From Holophagae bacterium (GTDB lineage Bacteria > Acidobacteriota > Holophagae > Acanthopleuribacterales > Acanthopleuribacteraceae): a DNA stretch of 64,000 nucleotides. The position numbers and the translations under genes were made by a program. Where the stretch lies: the NCBI GenBank assembly GCA_030429565.1, contig JAUIFE010000022.1, positions 62,001-126,000 of the forward strand, read 5' to 3'. Position 1 is the first letter of the stretch; each line of letters starts with the position of its first letter. Positions 45,709 through 54,435 of this stretch are shown here, piece after piece. A model generated the notes under the pieces. That model was not told the DNA's origin, ran no database searches, and worked only from the letters and a program-made list of their open reading frames with translations.

Positions 45709-46350
45709 ATGGCTTCGCCTTACTCCTACATTGCTTTTGAAGGCCCACTCGGCTGCGAAAAACGCAGCTTGGCCCGACTTGTCGCCAAAGAACTCGAGGC
45801 GGAACTCACGCCCGATTTGGTCGAAAACCCATTCCTTTGGGATTTCTACAAAAACCGCAACGGCGCCGCCTTCCAAGCCCAACTCTTTTTTCTGCTCAAC
45901 CGCTTTCAGCTACTGCAAGGGCTGCGACAACCCAATTTGTTCCGCCAAACCATCGTCACCGATTTCATTATTGAAAAGGACCGCATCTACGCCTACCAAA
46001 ACCTCAGCGACAGCGAGTTGGCACTTTACGAAAAGTTGTACCCCATGCTCACCGCCGACCAAGCCGGCCCCGACCTAGTCGTGTACCTGCAAATGTCGCC
46101 GGAGAAAGTACTCGAGAACCTGCGCAAACGCAAAGAGATCAAACAATTCAACATTTCGCCCGAGTACATTGAAAACGTGGTTGAAGCCTACAATCGCTTC
46201 TTCTTTCACTACGAAAGCGCACCGTTGATCATCATCAACGCCAACCACGTCAACTTCTCTAAGGACCGCGCCGCCGTCAACGACCTGCTCGACTATTTCC
46301 AAAAACCACTGCGCGGCGTTACCTACTTCACCCCCCAAACCTCGCCTTAA
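45709..46350 (+). CDS. Deoxynucleoside kinase-family protein with altered P-loop
   Basis: A 213-residue protein of the deoxynucleoside kinase/deoxyguanosine kinase family, which phosphorylates deoxynucleosides in salvage. Family marks are the opening YIAFEGPLG, VTDFIIEKDRIYAYQNLS (the DRS-like region plus EKDRIYA), PDLVVYLQMSPEKVLENLRKR (lid start) and VEAYNRFFFHY. The P-loop reads GPLGCEKRS (12-20) where the family has GPIGVGKTS/T: the Walker Gly is Glu and the Thr that holds Mg is Arg. That should impair ATP binding, so this may be a dead kinase, a regulator, or recent decay. GGGAAGG precedes the ATG. The gene is alone, followed by panB after 257 bases. Confidence 0.82.
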   Translation: MASPYSYIAFEGPLGCEKRSLARLVAKELEAELTPDLVENPFLWDFYKNRNGAAFQAQLFFLLNRFQLLQGLRQPNLFRQTIVTDFIIEKDRIYAYQNLSDSELALYEKLYPMLTADQAGPDLVVYLQMSPEKVLENLRKRKEIKQFNISPEYIENVVEAYNRFFFHYESAPLIIINANHVNFSKDRAAVNDLLDYFQKPLRGVTYFTPQTSP

Positions 46351-46417
46351 CGGCGCGGCGACCTCTGTTGCCCAAAAAAACCCATACCGGCGCCCTTTTC
46401 CCCGCCCGGTGCTGTGG

Positions 46418-46423
46418 TATACT
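46418..46423 (+). promoter_or_regulatory. Possible -10 box for panB
   Basis: TATACT at 46418-46423 is a good -10. The matching -35 position (46395-46400, CTTTTC) is poor, so the promoter assignment is tentative; it would give a leader of about 180 bases for panB. Confidence 0.3.
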
Positions 46424-46607
46424 TTTTCCTCGCTGCTTGGATCTCCGCCGCAACGACCCCAACCACCACGGGGCGGTGAGGCCTGTCTTTCGCCAAGCAT
46501 CTGTCCACCTCGGCCGCTGCGTCGGCGCGCCCAGCGCACAACGGCCGATCTTCCTTTAAACAGGGTGCATACACGAGACCCATACGGGCTTGTAGTAGGA
46601 GACATAT

Positions 46608-47510
46608 ATGAGCACAACCGCTCCGGGACCCCAAGGTCCCAAGAAGCCCTCTGTCCGCAAAAAAACGGTACCGCAGATCGTCGCCTCCCGTGACAAGCTC
46701 ACCATGCTCACCGCGTACGATTACTGGACCGCCCAACTGGTCGACCGCGCCGGCACCGACATGATCCTCGTCGGCGACTCGCTCGGCATGGTCGTCCAAG
46801 GCAAAGAAGACACACTGGAAGTAACTGTCGATGAAATGGTGTACCACTGCCGCGCGGTCAGCCGCGGCCGCGAACAAGCCCTCATCATCGGCGACATGCC
46901 CTACCTGAGCTACCACGTCAGCCGCGAAGAAACGGTGCGCAACGCGGGCCGCTTAATTCGCGAAGGCCGTGCCGACGCGGTCAAGCTCGAGGGGGGGCGC
47001 AAGCGCATTCCCATGATTGAAGCCATCCTCGACGCTGAAATTCCGGTCATGGGCCACATCGGGCTCACGCCGCAGTCGGTTAACGCCTTGGGCGGCTTTA
47101 AGGTCCAAGGCAAAGATTTCAAGTCGCGTCAGCGCGCGCTCGACGATGCACTCGCTCTGCAGGACGCCGGCGTCTTTGCGCTGGTGCTGGAGTGCGTGCC
47201 CTACGACCTCGCCGAAGAGATCACCGGAAAACTCGACATTCCCACCATCGGCATCGGTGCCGGTGCCAACTGTAGCGGCCAAGTGTTGGTGACCCACGAT
47301 CTGCTCGGCATGAGTTTTGGCAAAACCCCCAAGTTCGTACGCCGTTTCGCCGACCTTTCGGCCACCGGCGGCGACGCGGTCGGCGCTTTCATCGAAGCGG
47401 TCCACAGTGGCGACTTCCCCAACCTCAAGGAATCGTTTAAGCCAGGCAAAAACACGAGCAATATCCAGCTTTATGGTGGCGATTTATCGCTGACTTCTTC
47501 CGTGAGCTAA
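46608..47510 (+). CDS. panB: 3-methyl-2-oxobutanoate hydroxymethyltransferase
   Basis: A 300-residue TIM-barrel enzyme that transfers a hydroxymethyl group from methylene-tetrahydrofolate to ketoisovalerate, the first committed step to pantothenate. Marks: MLTAYDYWTAQLVDRAG, ILVGDSLGMVVQG (Mg-binding Asp), LIIGDMPYLSY, VKLEGG, PVMGHIGLTPQSVN, and IGIGAGANCSGQVLVTHDLLG. It carries about 20 extra basic/Pro-rich residues before the barrel. AGGAGA precedes the ATG by six bases. panC follows on the same strand after 434 bases that include a palindrome and a terminator, so the two are probably not a simple operon. Confidence 0.95.
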   Translation: MSTTAPGPQGPKKPSVRKKTVPQIVASRDKLTMLTAYDYWTAQLVDRAGTDMILVGDSLGMVVQGKEDTLEVTVDEMVYHCRAVSRGREQALIIGDMPYLSYHVSREETVRNAGRLIREGRADAVKLEGGRKRIPMIEAILDAEIPVMGHIGLTPQSVNALGGFKVQGKDFKSRQRALDDALALQDAGVFALVLECVPYDLAEEITGKLDIPTIGIGAGANCSGQVLVTHDLLGMSFGKTPKFVRRFADLSATGGDAVGAFIEAVHSGDFPNLKESFKPGKNTSNIQLYGGDLSLTSSVS

Positions 47511-47591
47511 ACCGCTTTCGCCTTTGAATGCGACACGAGGGTTTTCGCACTGCCGGCCTGGTGGCTGCGGAGACCGTCGTACTGATCGAGG

Positions 47592-47649
47592 GCATTTTTC
47601 CTTCCCAAAAACCTTCTGTTTGCGAAAGGCTTTTGGGAAGGAAAAATGC
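47592..47649. repeat. Perfect 19-bp inverted repeat, long hairpin
   Basis: GCATTTTTCCTTCCCAAAA (47592-47610) is exactly complementary to 47631-47649. The 20-base interior adds CCTT/AAGG after one mismatch. The outer flanks do not match and no T-run follows. Possible explanations are a miniature element or repetitive palindrome, or an RNA hairpin in the panB 3' region. Confidence 0.85.
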
Positions 47650-47748
47650 TGTTAACGGACATCGCTGCGCTTTTTGGTGGCGGCAACGCCGTCTTCACCG
47701 GATTTCACCGCACCGCGACGGCCTGGTCCTGCGCCCCCTGCCATAGCG

Positions 47749-47777
47749 GCCGCCCCAGAGATGTGGGCGGCTTTTTT
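47749..47777 (+). terminator. Rho-independent terminator between panB and panC
   Basis: GCCGCCC (47749-47755) pairs with GGGCGGC (47765-47771) around a nine-base loop, followed by six T's. It lies 240 bases after the panB stop and would end a panB transcript with a long 3' tail. Confidence 0.85.
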
Positions 47778-47944
47778 CGTTAGACCGCCGGTATCACGCC
47801 GCGCCCCATGCCTGTTTTCTTACCGTCGGCACCACCAAAATGTGTCATGATTTAGCACGCCACCCGCACAGGAAAGCTGCTGTCGGCACAATGCTTAGCG
47901 ACGGCCCGTCGCCGCCCCGACAGGCCCACGCCAAAGGAGCCCCC

Positions 47945-48787
47945 ATGAGTCAACGCATCGACGGTCACCCCTACCCCATGATTCAGGCCCTCGAGCAATA
48001 CCGACGCGAGGGTCAAACGATTGGGTTTGTGCCGACCATGGGCTGTTTGCACCGTGGTCACCAAGCCCTCATCGAAGCCTCGCGCAACGACGGTAACCTG
48101 ACCGTCGTTTCCGTTTTCGTCAACCCGGCCCAGTTCGGGCCCAACGAAGATTTCGACAAATACCCGCGCGACAATGACCGCGACTATGAGCTGGCGGCGG
48201 CGGCCGGCGGCGATATTGTCTGGTACCCCGATGTGGCCGACCTCTACCCGGCCGACGCCCAAACCAGTGTGCGCCCCGGTGCCTTGGCCGACAAGCTGTG
48301 CGGCATCAGCCGGCCGCAATTTTTTCCCGGTATCTGTACCGTCGTGCTCAAACTCTTTAACCTGGTGCGCCCACACCAGGCCTATTTCGGTGAAAAAGAC
48401 TACCAACAACTGGCCATCATTCGCCGTATGGTCGCCGACTTTTACCTGGAAATCGACGTGGTTGGCTGCCAAACGGTGCGCGAAACCGACGGCCTGGCCA
48501 TGAGCAGCCGCAACCGTTATCTGACCGAAGCGGATCGCGACACGGCGCTAACCCTGGTGCGCACCATCGAGGCGGCACGACGCGCTTTTGCCGAAGGTGA
48601 ACGCAATGCGGCGGCGCTCAAAACGCATCTTACCAAGGCCTGGCCCAAGGACTTAGAACTGGACTACCTCGATTTTCGCGAACCGGACTTTTTGGAAGAA
48701 GAACACCAACTCAAAGCCGAAACGCGCCTGTTCCTGGGCGCGTGGCTGCGGGGCATTCGCCTCATTGACAACGCCGCCATCGGTTAA
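47945..48787 (+). CDS. panC: Pantothenate synthetase
   Basis: A 280-residue ligase of the HIGH-nucleotidyltransferase superfamily that joins pantoate and beta-alanine with ATP. It shows FVPTMGCLHRGHQAL (HxGH at 36-39), VVSVFVNPAQFGPNEDF, FGEKDYQQLAIIRRM and the MSSRNRYL segment equivalent to KMSKS. Length is standard. AAGGAG lies six bases before the ATG at 47945; the open frame further upstream is spacer. The MFS gene begins 48 bases later and may be cotranscribed. Confidence 0.95.
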   Translation: MSQRIDGHPYPMIQALEQYRREGQTIGFVPTMGCLHRGHQALIEASRNDGNLTVVSVFVNPAQFGPNEDFDKYPRDNDRDYELAAAAGGDIVWYPDVADLYPADAQTSVRPGALADKLCGISRPQFFPGICTVVLKLFNLVRPHQAYFGEKDYQQLAIIRRMVADFYLEIDVVGCQTVRETDGLAMSSRNRYLTEADRDTALTLVRTIEAARRAFAEGERNAAALKTHLTKAWPKDLELDYLDFREPDFLEEEHQLKAETRLFLGAWLRGIRLIDNAAIG

Positions 48788-48835
48788 CCCCTTATCGTAG
48801 TATCGGCCCGCACCGGCGCGGGATTGGGAGCCAAC

Positions 48836-50092
48836 GTGTCACAAACCATCACCCCACCAGCCGACAAGCTCGGCAACATATCGTTTATTTCCTTTACGTT
48901 AACCCAGTACCTGGGTGCTTTTAACGACAACGTCTTTAAACAAATCATGCTTTTTTTGGCACTCAGCATCTCAGCCGACGACAAGCAAGGCGTGGTGATG
49001 GTGGTGTTCTCGGTTCCCTTCCTGATTTTCAGCGGCATGGCAGGCCTGATCGCCGAACGTTTTTCCAAAACCAACGTCATGCGCGCCTCCAAGGTCGGGG
49101 AATGGGTCATCATGGCCCTTGGCACGCTGGGTTTTTTCCTGGAAAGCTGGCCGCTATTGCTGTTCACCCTGTTTCTGATGGGCACCCAATCAACCTTTTT
49201 TGGACCGGCCAAGTACGGCGTCATCCCCGAAATCGTCAAAACCAACCTGCTCGTTAAAGCCAACGGCGTTGTGCAAATGACGACCTTCTTGGCGATTATT
49301 CTCGGCATGGCCTTTGCCGGCATTCTGAAACAAAGCTTGGGCAGCGATCTATGGCAAGCGGGCGCGGTCTGCATGCTGATTTCCATTTTGGGGATCGCGA
49401 CGGTCTATCAAATTAAATCGCGGCCGGCCAACCGACCCGAGTTGCGCGTGGGCATCAATCCCATGGGCAACATGCGTACCAGTCTCAAAAAGATCTGGCA
49501 CGACAAACCCTTACTGGACACCGTCATCGCCGCCTCGTTTTTCTGGTTTTCCGGCGGTATTGTCACTCAAGCGATCAATAACTACGGCCGACGGTTACTG
49601 CTTCTGAACGAACAACAAACGTCGTTTCTACTGGCCGCGCTGTCAACCGGCATTATGTTCGGCTGCTTGCTGTGCGCGGTGATTGAACGCCGCATCGGCA
49701 GCAAAAACACCATCATCCTCGGCGGCCTGTGTGTGGCGTTGGGTGAAGGGCTGCTCTTTTTCCACCAAATGCCGCCGGCCATGATTTGGTTTTCGTTGAT
49801 CATGGCGGGCATTGGCTCGGGTTTGTATTACGTGCCCATGGCGGCATACATGCAGGCCAAACCACCGATGGGCGAGAAAGGCGAAATATTAGGCGCCATC
49901 AACTTCTGCAACTACATCGGCATCGTTGGCTCGGGCCTGGTTTGGAGCGGCTTGATCGCGTTAGAGATCCCGCCCAATTGGAGCCTGGCGGGTTTGGCGC
50001 TGTCGCTGATCATTTTGATTGTGGTGATGCTGCCGCAGCTCGGCCACTTGGACGAGTCGCTAGACCACGCGCCGCCGCAAGCGGACGCCTAG
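48836..50092 (+). CDS. LplT-like MFS transporter
   Basis: A 418-residue membrane protein with about 12 helices, of the MFS branch that includes LplT, which flips lysophospholipids for re-acylation by Aas. The diagnostic starts are TLTQYLGAFNDNVFKQI and TFFGPAKYGVIPEIV, both shared with LplT and with the transporter half of Aas-like fusions. Here no acyltransferase domain or acyl-ACP synthetase is fused or adjacent, so the substrate is uncertain. The GTG at 48836 has GGGAG five bases upstream and is preferred to a TTG at 48824. Its stop overlaps the convergent small gene by four bases. Confidence 0.85.
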   Translation: MSQTITPPADKLGNISFISFTLTQYLGAFNDNVFKQIMLFLALSISADDKQGVVMVVFSVPFLIFSGMAGLIAERFSKTNVMRASKVGEWVIMALGTLGFFLESWPLLLFTLFLMGTQSTFFGPAKYGVIPEIVKTNLLVKANGVVQMTTFLAIILGMAFAGILKQSLGSDLWQAGAVCMLISILGIATVYQIKSRPANRPELRVGINPMGNMRTSLKKIWHDKPLLDTVIAASFFWFSGGIVTQAINNYGRRLLLLNEQQTSFLLAALSTGIMFGCLLCAVIERRIGSKNTIILGGLCVALGEGLLFFHQMPPAMIWFSLIMAGIGSGLYYVPMAAYMQAKPPMGEKGEILGAINFCNYIGIVGSGLVWSGLIALEIPPNWSLAGLALSLIILIVVMLPQLGHLDESLDHAPPQADA

Positions 50093-50355
50093 AACTTGGG
50101 TTGCGCGGGTAACTGAGCCTGAGGTCGCGGCGCGGAGGCGGCGGCTTGCTGGTTGCTCTGCTTGCGGCGCACCCAGTTGAGCGCCTGTTGGAAATTCTGG
50201 CAGGCGCCCTGGAACGCATCCATGCGAAAAAAAGTGACGCCGCCGGCACGACTGCCTGGGCCGTTTTGAATCATAAATCCGTTTTCGTCTACGCCCAACA
50301 AAACCGATTCGGGGAAGGCTGAACGTTTCCCATCCGCTTCAAAACACAAAAACAT
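50089..50355 (-). CDS. Small hypothetical protein
   Basis: An 88-residue protein with a compact beta-rich first half (MFLCFEADGKRSAFPESVLLG) and a Gln/Ala/Pro-rich tail. GGGAG lies eight bases before the ATG at 50355. The sequence SVLLGVDENGFMIQN and the central ALNWVRRKQ helix do not bring a named family to mind. It overlaps the MFS gene tail to tail by four bases, which argues for a genuine compact gene pair rather than spacer. Confidence 0.6.
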   Translation of the reverse strand: MFLCFEADGKRSAFPESVLLGVDENGFMIQNGPGSRAGGVTFFRMDAFQGACQNFQQALNWVRRKQSNQQAAASAPRPQAQLPAQPKF

Positions 50356-50907
50356 AGCGCTTGCTCCCATTTTTTTGACACCTTAACACAGGTCCGTTCA
50401 GAAGGTATCGGCGAAATCGCGGCGAACCTAAGACGCCTCGTACCAGGGCGTCACCCACGTCGGCCAATTGACAAGGGCAGCGTTATTCTAGCCGAGCCGG
50501 CAACAAACAGAGGGTGGCATTTCACACCCAATTGAAAATCCGACCCAGGATGCGGGCCGGTCACGGCCTGTACACCCGGTGGGCGCCGCCGTGACGGTCA
50601 CCCCAGACCGACATAAGGTCGGCAAATCTCATGTTTTCAGGAAAAACAGTCGTTAAAAAAGTAAAACCGTATCTTTCACGCGTTAACGACCCACTGGGAA
50701 CGGCTGAAGCGGGTCGGATTGTGATCCACCTGGTGCACCACCGCCGGGCAACCAATGCCCCGCGCGGTTTCCAACGAGAAAAAGCCGACGTATTTTCTCT
50801 GAACGAGCTAAGATGGACGGCGCACCGGAAACGCGCCGTTTTTTGCCCTTAACCGCAACTCCCAACCCAACTCGAGACCCGACCACGCGAGACTTCAGAG
50901 GCGCAAG
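50356..50907. other. Leader region with several hairpins and a terminator upstream of a kinase gene
   Basis: 552 bases. On the plus strand GTCACGGC/GCCGTGAC (50560-50567/50588-50595) and CCGAC/GTCGG (50608-50612/50618-50622) form hairpins, and a terminator ends at 50844. This looks like a small RNA or a terminating leader. A 73-codon frame at 50631-50852 runs into the terminator and is not called. Confidence 0.5.
50817..50844 (+). terminator. Rho-independent terminator 64 bases before the kinase gene
   Basis: ACGGCGC (50817-50823) pairs with GCGCCGT (50833-50839) around a nine-base loop, with six T's (50839-50844). No plus-strand protein gene ends nearby, so it ends either an RNA or acts as an attenuator for the downstream kinase gene. 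Confidence 0.8.
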
Positions 50908-52563
50908 GTGACCTTCAAAACTGGCTTTAAATGGGGCTCCAGTATAGCCGGCCGTCTGGTGTTTCACATCCTGCTGATGAGCTCGGTCGTCACCTTGCTG
51001 GCCACCGGCATCCAGCTTTACTTGGACTACCACAGCGACACCAGCCGCCTGGGCGCCCAGTTGGAGCAGATCGACCAAAGTTTCGTGCAGTCCATCACCG
51101 ACGACGTCTGGAACATCGATTTCGCCCAGGTTGCGGTTCACCTCAACGGGATTCTGCAAATGCCGGACGTGGTTCACGTTCGGGTCGACCCGGTTGATTT
51201 CGATCCCATCAGTGTGGGCGAACCCATACCCGGCCGCAAAATGACGCGCCAGGTTCAGTTGTATTTGGAAAAAGACGGCCGTAAAAACTTCCTGGGAACC
51301 TTGACGGTGGAAGCAACCATGAACGGCGTCTACCAGCGGCTGCAACGGCGCGTTTCAATTGTGTTGGTAACGCAGGCGATCAAAACCTTTTTGGTTTCCG
51401 CTTTCATGTTGTTCATCTTCAACCAAATTCTCATTCGCCACTTGGAAAAAATCGCCGCCAAAGCGCGCGACTTCAGCCTTGACGATCCCAGTGTCGCCTT
51501 GCGACTTGATCGCAAACCCAGCACACACGGGCCCGACGAGTTGGAAGACGTGGTTTCAGCTTTCAACCAAATGCAAGACGCCTTACAGCGTTCCTACAGC
51601 CAACTGCTGGACAACCACCGCGAGTTAAACCACCACAAGGAGAACCTGGAGCGCCTGGTTGAAGAGCGCACCTCGGAGCTGCACGCCACCCAACAGAGCA
51701 TGATTCAAACCGCCCACCAAGCAGGTATGGCCGAAATCGCGATCGGCGTGTTACACCACATTGGTAATACGCTCAACAGCCTCAATATCAGCGCCCATGT
51801 CATCAATGAGACGCTGCGCAAATCGTCGATTGAAAAGGTGGGACGGGCCAACCAATTGGTCGACGATCAGGGCGATCAGCGCCAGACCTTTTTGGAATCA
51901 GATCCGCGCGCCCGTAATTTGACCACCTATTACTACCAAGTCGGCAAACAACTGTGCCGCGAGCACGAACACCTGGACCGTGAAGCCAAAAAGCTCGAAG
52001 GGTTCATTAAGGACATCAAGGACACCATCTTCTCGCAGCAAGAATACGCCCACGTGGGTTCACCGGCGCAGTCGATTGATCTTGCCAACCTGTTTCGCGA
52101 GGTGCTGCGCTTGGAACAGCTTTCGTTGGCCCAAGCCCGCATTGAGATTGACCTGGCGGTGGACAACACCACCCCCCGCACGGTCTTACCCGTCAACAAG
52201 GTCCGTTTTGTCATGCACCAGCTTTTAAAAAATGCGCGTGAAGCGGTCAAACACAGTGAAACCAACACGCTCGGCCGCATCCAGTGCGCCATTCGCTATC
52301 AGACCGACACCAAGCTGGTGCAATTTGAGATACGCGACAACGGTGTCGGCATTAATGAGCAGGACCTGCTCAATATTTTCCGCTCGGGTTACTCCACCAA
52401 AGAAGGCAGTCGCGGCTTTGGCCTGCACGCGTGTGCCAATATCCTCGCCGAACTAGGCGGCAACCTCACCGCCCACAGCGCGGGGCCCAACCAGGGTGCG
52501 ACTTTTCAAGCGGCCTTCCCCATCAAAGCCCGCGAACTGCGCGACCCGAAAATGGTTAATTAA
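50908..52563 (+). CDS. Membrane sensor histidine kinase with GVLHHIGN-type H-box
   Basis: A 551-residue kinase. Helices near 13-36 and 150-173 enclose a periplasmic domain of about 115 residues (IDQSFVQSITDDVWNIDFAQ), like DUF3404/other dCache-less sensors. A HAMP-like segment and a long coiled coil follow. The H-box is EIAIGVLHHIGNTLNSLNI with H283/H284, the variant usually written GVLHNVGN. Then LLKNAREAV (N box), DNGVGI (G1) and SRGFGLHACANIL (G2). The GTG at 50908 has a GAGGCGCAAG site. No response regulator neighbours it. Confidence 0.9.
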   Translation: MTFKTGFKWGSSIAGRLVFHILLMSSVVTLLATGIQLYLDYHSDTSRLGAQLEQIDQSFVQSITDDVWNIDFAQVAVHLNGILQMPDVVHVRVDPVDFDPISVGEPIPGRKMTRQVQLYLEKDGRKNFLGTLTVEATMNGVYQRLQRRVSIVLVTQAIKTFLVSAFMLFIFNQILIRHLEKIAAKARDFSLDDPSVALRLDRKPSTHGPDELEDVVSAFNQMQDALQRSYSQLLDNHRELNHHKENLERLVEERTSELHATQQSMIQTAHQAGMAEIAIGVLHHIGNTLNSLNISAHVINETLRKSSIEKVGRANQLVDDQGDQRQTFLESDPRARNLTTYYYQVGKQLCREHEHLDREAKKLEGFIKDIKDTIFSQQEYAHVGSPAQSIDLANLFREVLRLEQLSLAQARIEIDLAVDNTTPRTVLPVNKVRFVMHQLLKNAREAVKHSETNTLGRIQCAIRYQTDTKLVQFEIRDNGVGINEQDLLNIFRSGYSTKEGSRGFGLHACANILAELGGNLTAHSAGPNQGATFQAAFPIKARELRDPKMVN

Positions 52564-52599
52564 ACGAGAAGCGGCGCGATGCCCGGCCTTCACGCCACA

Positions 52600-54435
52600 T
52601 TAGGAAAAAGTGCTTTGTAAACCGGCGGCCTCGCGCCAATCGGTGCGGCAGTAACGCAACTGGGTAGTCACCCCAATTTGGTGTTCGGCGCACAGGGCCA
52701 AGGCGTTGGGTGAAAAGCCCTCGAGCGAGAAAAAACCGGCCAAGGTTTCCGCGGTGCCCTCCGCCTCACGGAAAAAGCGGATGCGGGCCAGGAAATCTTG
52801 AACGGTATCGACGTCGACCCAACGCTCGCCACACACGACGTCGACCAACAGCACCCGTCCGCTGTTATCGGTAATCTTGAGATCAAAACGACACTTGTCG
52901 CCGATGCGTTTTTCCGCGACATAACGCCAAAAAACACGGTCGACTTCAAAAGCAGGTTCGTCGTCGAGATGCTGGAAATATTCGCGCAGCAGGAAACGTC
53001 CGCGTTCCCGCATGTCGTAGCCCAATTGCAAAGCGGCAAAACGCGGCGAGACCTTGTTAAGCAAACTCTCCAGCGTTGCATAGTGTTTGCTCAAACTATT
53101 GAGACGTCGCTGGTAAACGCCGTCGAGGACGTCGACGGGATCGCGGTCGCCGGCAAAACGCTGATGTAACACCAATTGCAAGGTAGGGTCGCGATGGCCC
53201 TGATAGACGCGGTGACGGGGCGTGGCCAGAATGAATCCGGCACGTTGGAGCATTTCCAAGCGCGTTTGCACCGCGTCAGCCAGGCTGTCGTCGCGTTCAA
53301 GGTGCTGCAAAAGCTGGGCGACCGACCAATCTTTGCCAGGCCGATCACTGAACACAAACATCAGCTCGCGATTAAGCGGATCATCCATGTCGAGCCCGGA
53401 GTGCTCGAAATCGAGCATCCAAGCCTGCGCCAAAACCTCATCGCGTTCGCAAAACACGCGCGTGACAGCTTGTTTGACAGCCGGTGTTTGATCGAGATCG
53501 CGACCTTCGCGCGCGGCGCGGCGCACGACCTGGGCAATGGTCCAGCCATCACCCTGGGTAATGCTGTTCAATAACAGCGCCGATTCATTGGTGAGGCCGA
53601 CATCGTAAGCTTGGGCATAGCGGAACACCGCCTCGAGCCCTTCTTCAAACGACAAACAGGGATTCCAATCGTAGAGCGTGACCGCACCGCTGCACAAAAG
53701 CGCGTCCATCATCTTGGCTTGGCGTCCACGCCGCGAAACGGTCAGCAGCATGGGCGCGTGTTTGGAGGTCAACCAGGGCTCGAACAAGGTGGCGGCTTGG
53801 CCGTCACAAATCTGCCGATTCGCGTCGCCGGTGACGACGTGATCCAAACGTTGAAACTGATCGAGTAGCACCACCACCGGCATTTCGTAAAGGACGGCGT
53901 AACGGTGCGGCGCGCCAAAGGCGAGTTCGGCCATCTGTTCCGCGCGGCCCCCACCGGCGAGTTGCTGGAGGCGGCGCGCATCTTCGGCCATGGCGTTTAA
54001 TTGATGCGCCTCGGCCATTTGCACGATTTCATTAAAGTCGTAACCCTGGGTAACACGGTCTGGTTTGTTAACACGAAAGGCAAGGTACTGCGATGCAAAA
54101 GCGCGGAAAAATTGTTCGGCCAAGTTGGGCAACCAAATGCGCGCGGCGGGTAGTGCAAAATAAAAAGGCACGACATTTCGGCGCTGTTGCCACAAGCGGT
54201 TGAAGAAACGCTGCAAAAACGTTGATTTACCACTGTTGGCGCGACCCACAAGGGCACAACTGGGCGCCAAGCCCTTGGGCACATAGGTCAGCCATTGCTC
54301 AAAACGACGTTCATCGGCCTCGCGCGCCACATACAAGGCGTCGGGTCCCAAGCGTTCACTTAGGGGAAAGGGGTGGGGTGTTTCCTGTCCTGTTAACAAG
54401 CAGACGCTCCTCAGCTTGATGAAGTCAACCGGCAT
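52600..54435 (-). CDS. P-loop ATPase with C-terminal nuclease-like domain
   Basis: A 611-residue protein. Residues about 55-260 are an AAA/STAND-like ATPase: Walker A ALVGRANSGKSTFLQRFF (GRANSGKS at 64-71) and Walker B PVVVLLDQFQRL (186-197), with sensor-like MLLTVSRRGR. The middle is helical with a winged-helix feel. The C-terminal 95 residues (FDLKITDNSGRVLLVDVV..GFSPNALALCAEHQIG) follow the restriction-endonuclease-like pattern of archaeal-type ATPases and Mrr-like proteins; D518 and D532 could be metal ligands, but the usual catalytic Lys is missing (VDVVC). The ATG at 54435 lacks a strong ribosome site. It stands alone, divergent from the tricorn-like gene. Defence, DNA repair or regulation are all possible. 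Confidence 0.75.
   Translation of the reverse strand: MPVDFIKLRSVCLLTGQETPHPFPLSERLGPDALYVAREADERRFEQWLTYVPKGLAPSCALVGRANSGKSTFLQRFFNRLWQQRRNVVPFYFALPAARIWLPNLAEQFFRAFASQYLAFRVNKPDRVTQGYDFNEIVQMAEAHQLNAMAEDARRLQQLAGGGRAEQMAELAFGAPHRYAVLYEMPVVVLLDQFQRLDHVVTGDANRQICDGQAATLFEPWLTSKHAPMLLTVSRRGRQAKMMDALLCSGAVTLYDWNPCLSFEEGLEAVFRYAQAYDVGLTNESALLLNSITQGDGWTIAQVVRRAAREGRDLDQTPAVKQAVTRVFCERDEVLAQAWMLDFEHSGLDMDDPLNRELMFVFSDRPGKDWSVAQLLQHLERDDSLADAVQTRLEMLQRAGFILATPRHRVYQGHRDPTLQLVLHQRFAGDRDPVDVLDGVYQRRLNSLSKHYATLESLLNKVSPRFAALQLGYDMRERGRFLLREYFQHLDDEPAFEVDRVFWRYVAEKRIGDKCRFDLKITDNSGRVLLVDVVCGERWVDVDTVQDFLARIRFFREAEGTAETLAGFFSLEGFSPNALALCAEHQIGVTTQLRYCRTDWREAAGLQSTFS

Larger units (their letters stand above)
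47511..47944. other. panB-panC spacer with palindrome and terminator
   Basis: 434 bases. They contain the 19-bp inverted repeat (47592-47649) and a terminator (47749-47777), both listed separately. The rest holds no credible gene. Confidence 0.55.

Noticed and set aside
50631..50852. 73-codon plus-strand frame
   Set aside because: It starts without a ribosome site and its end lies in the stem of an intrinsic terminator.
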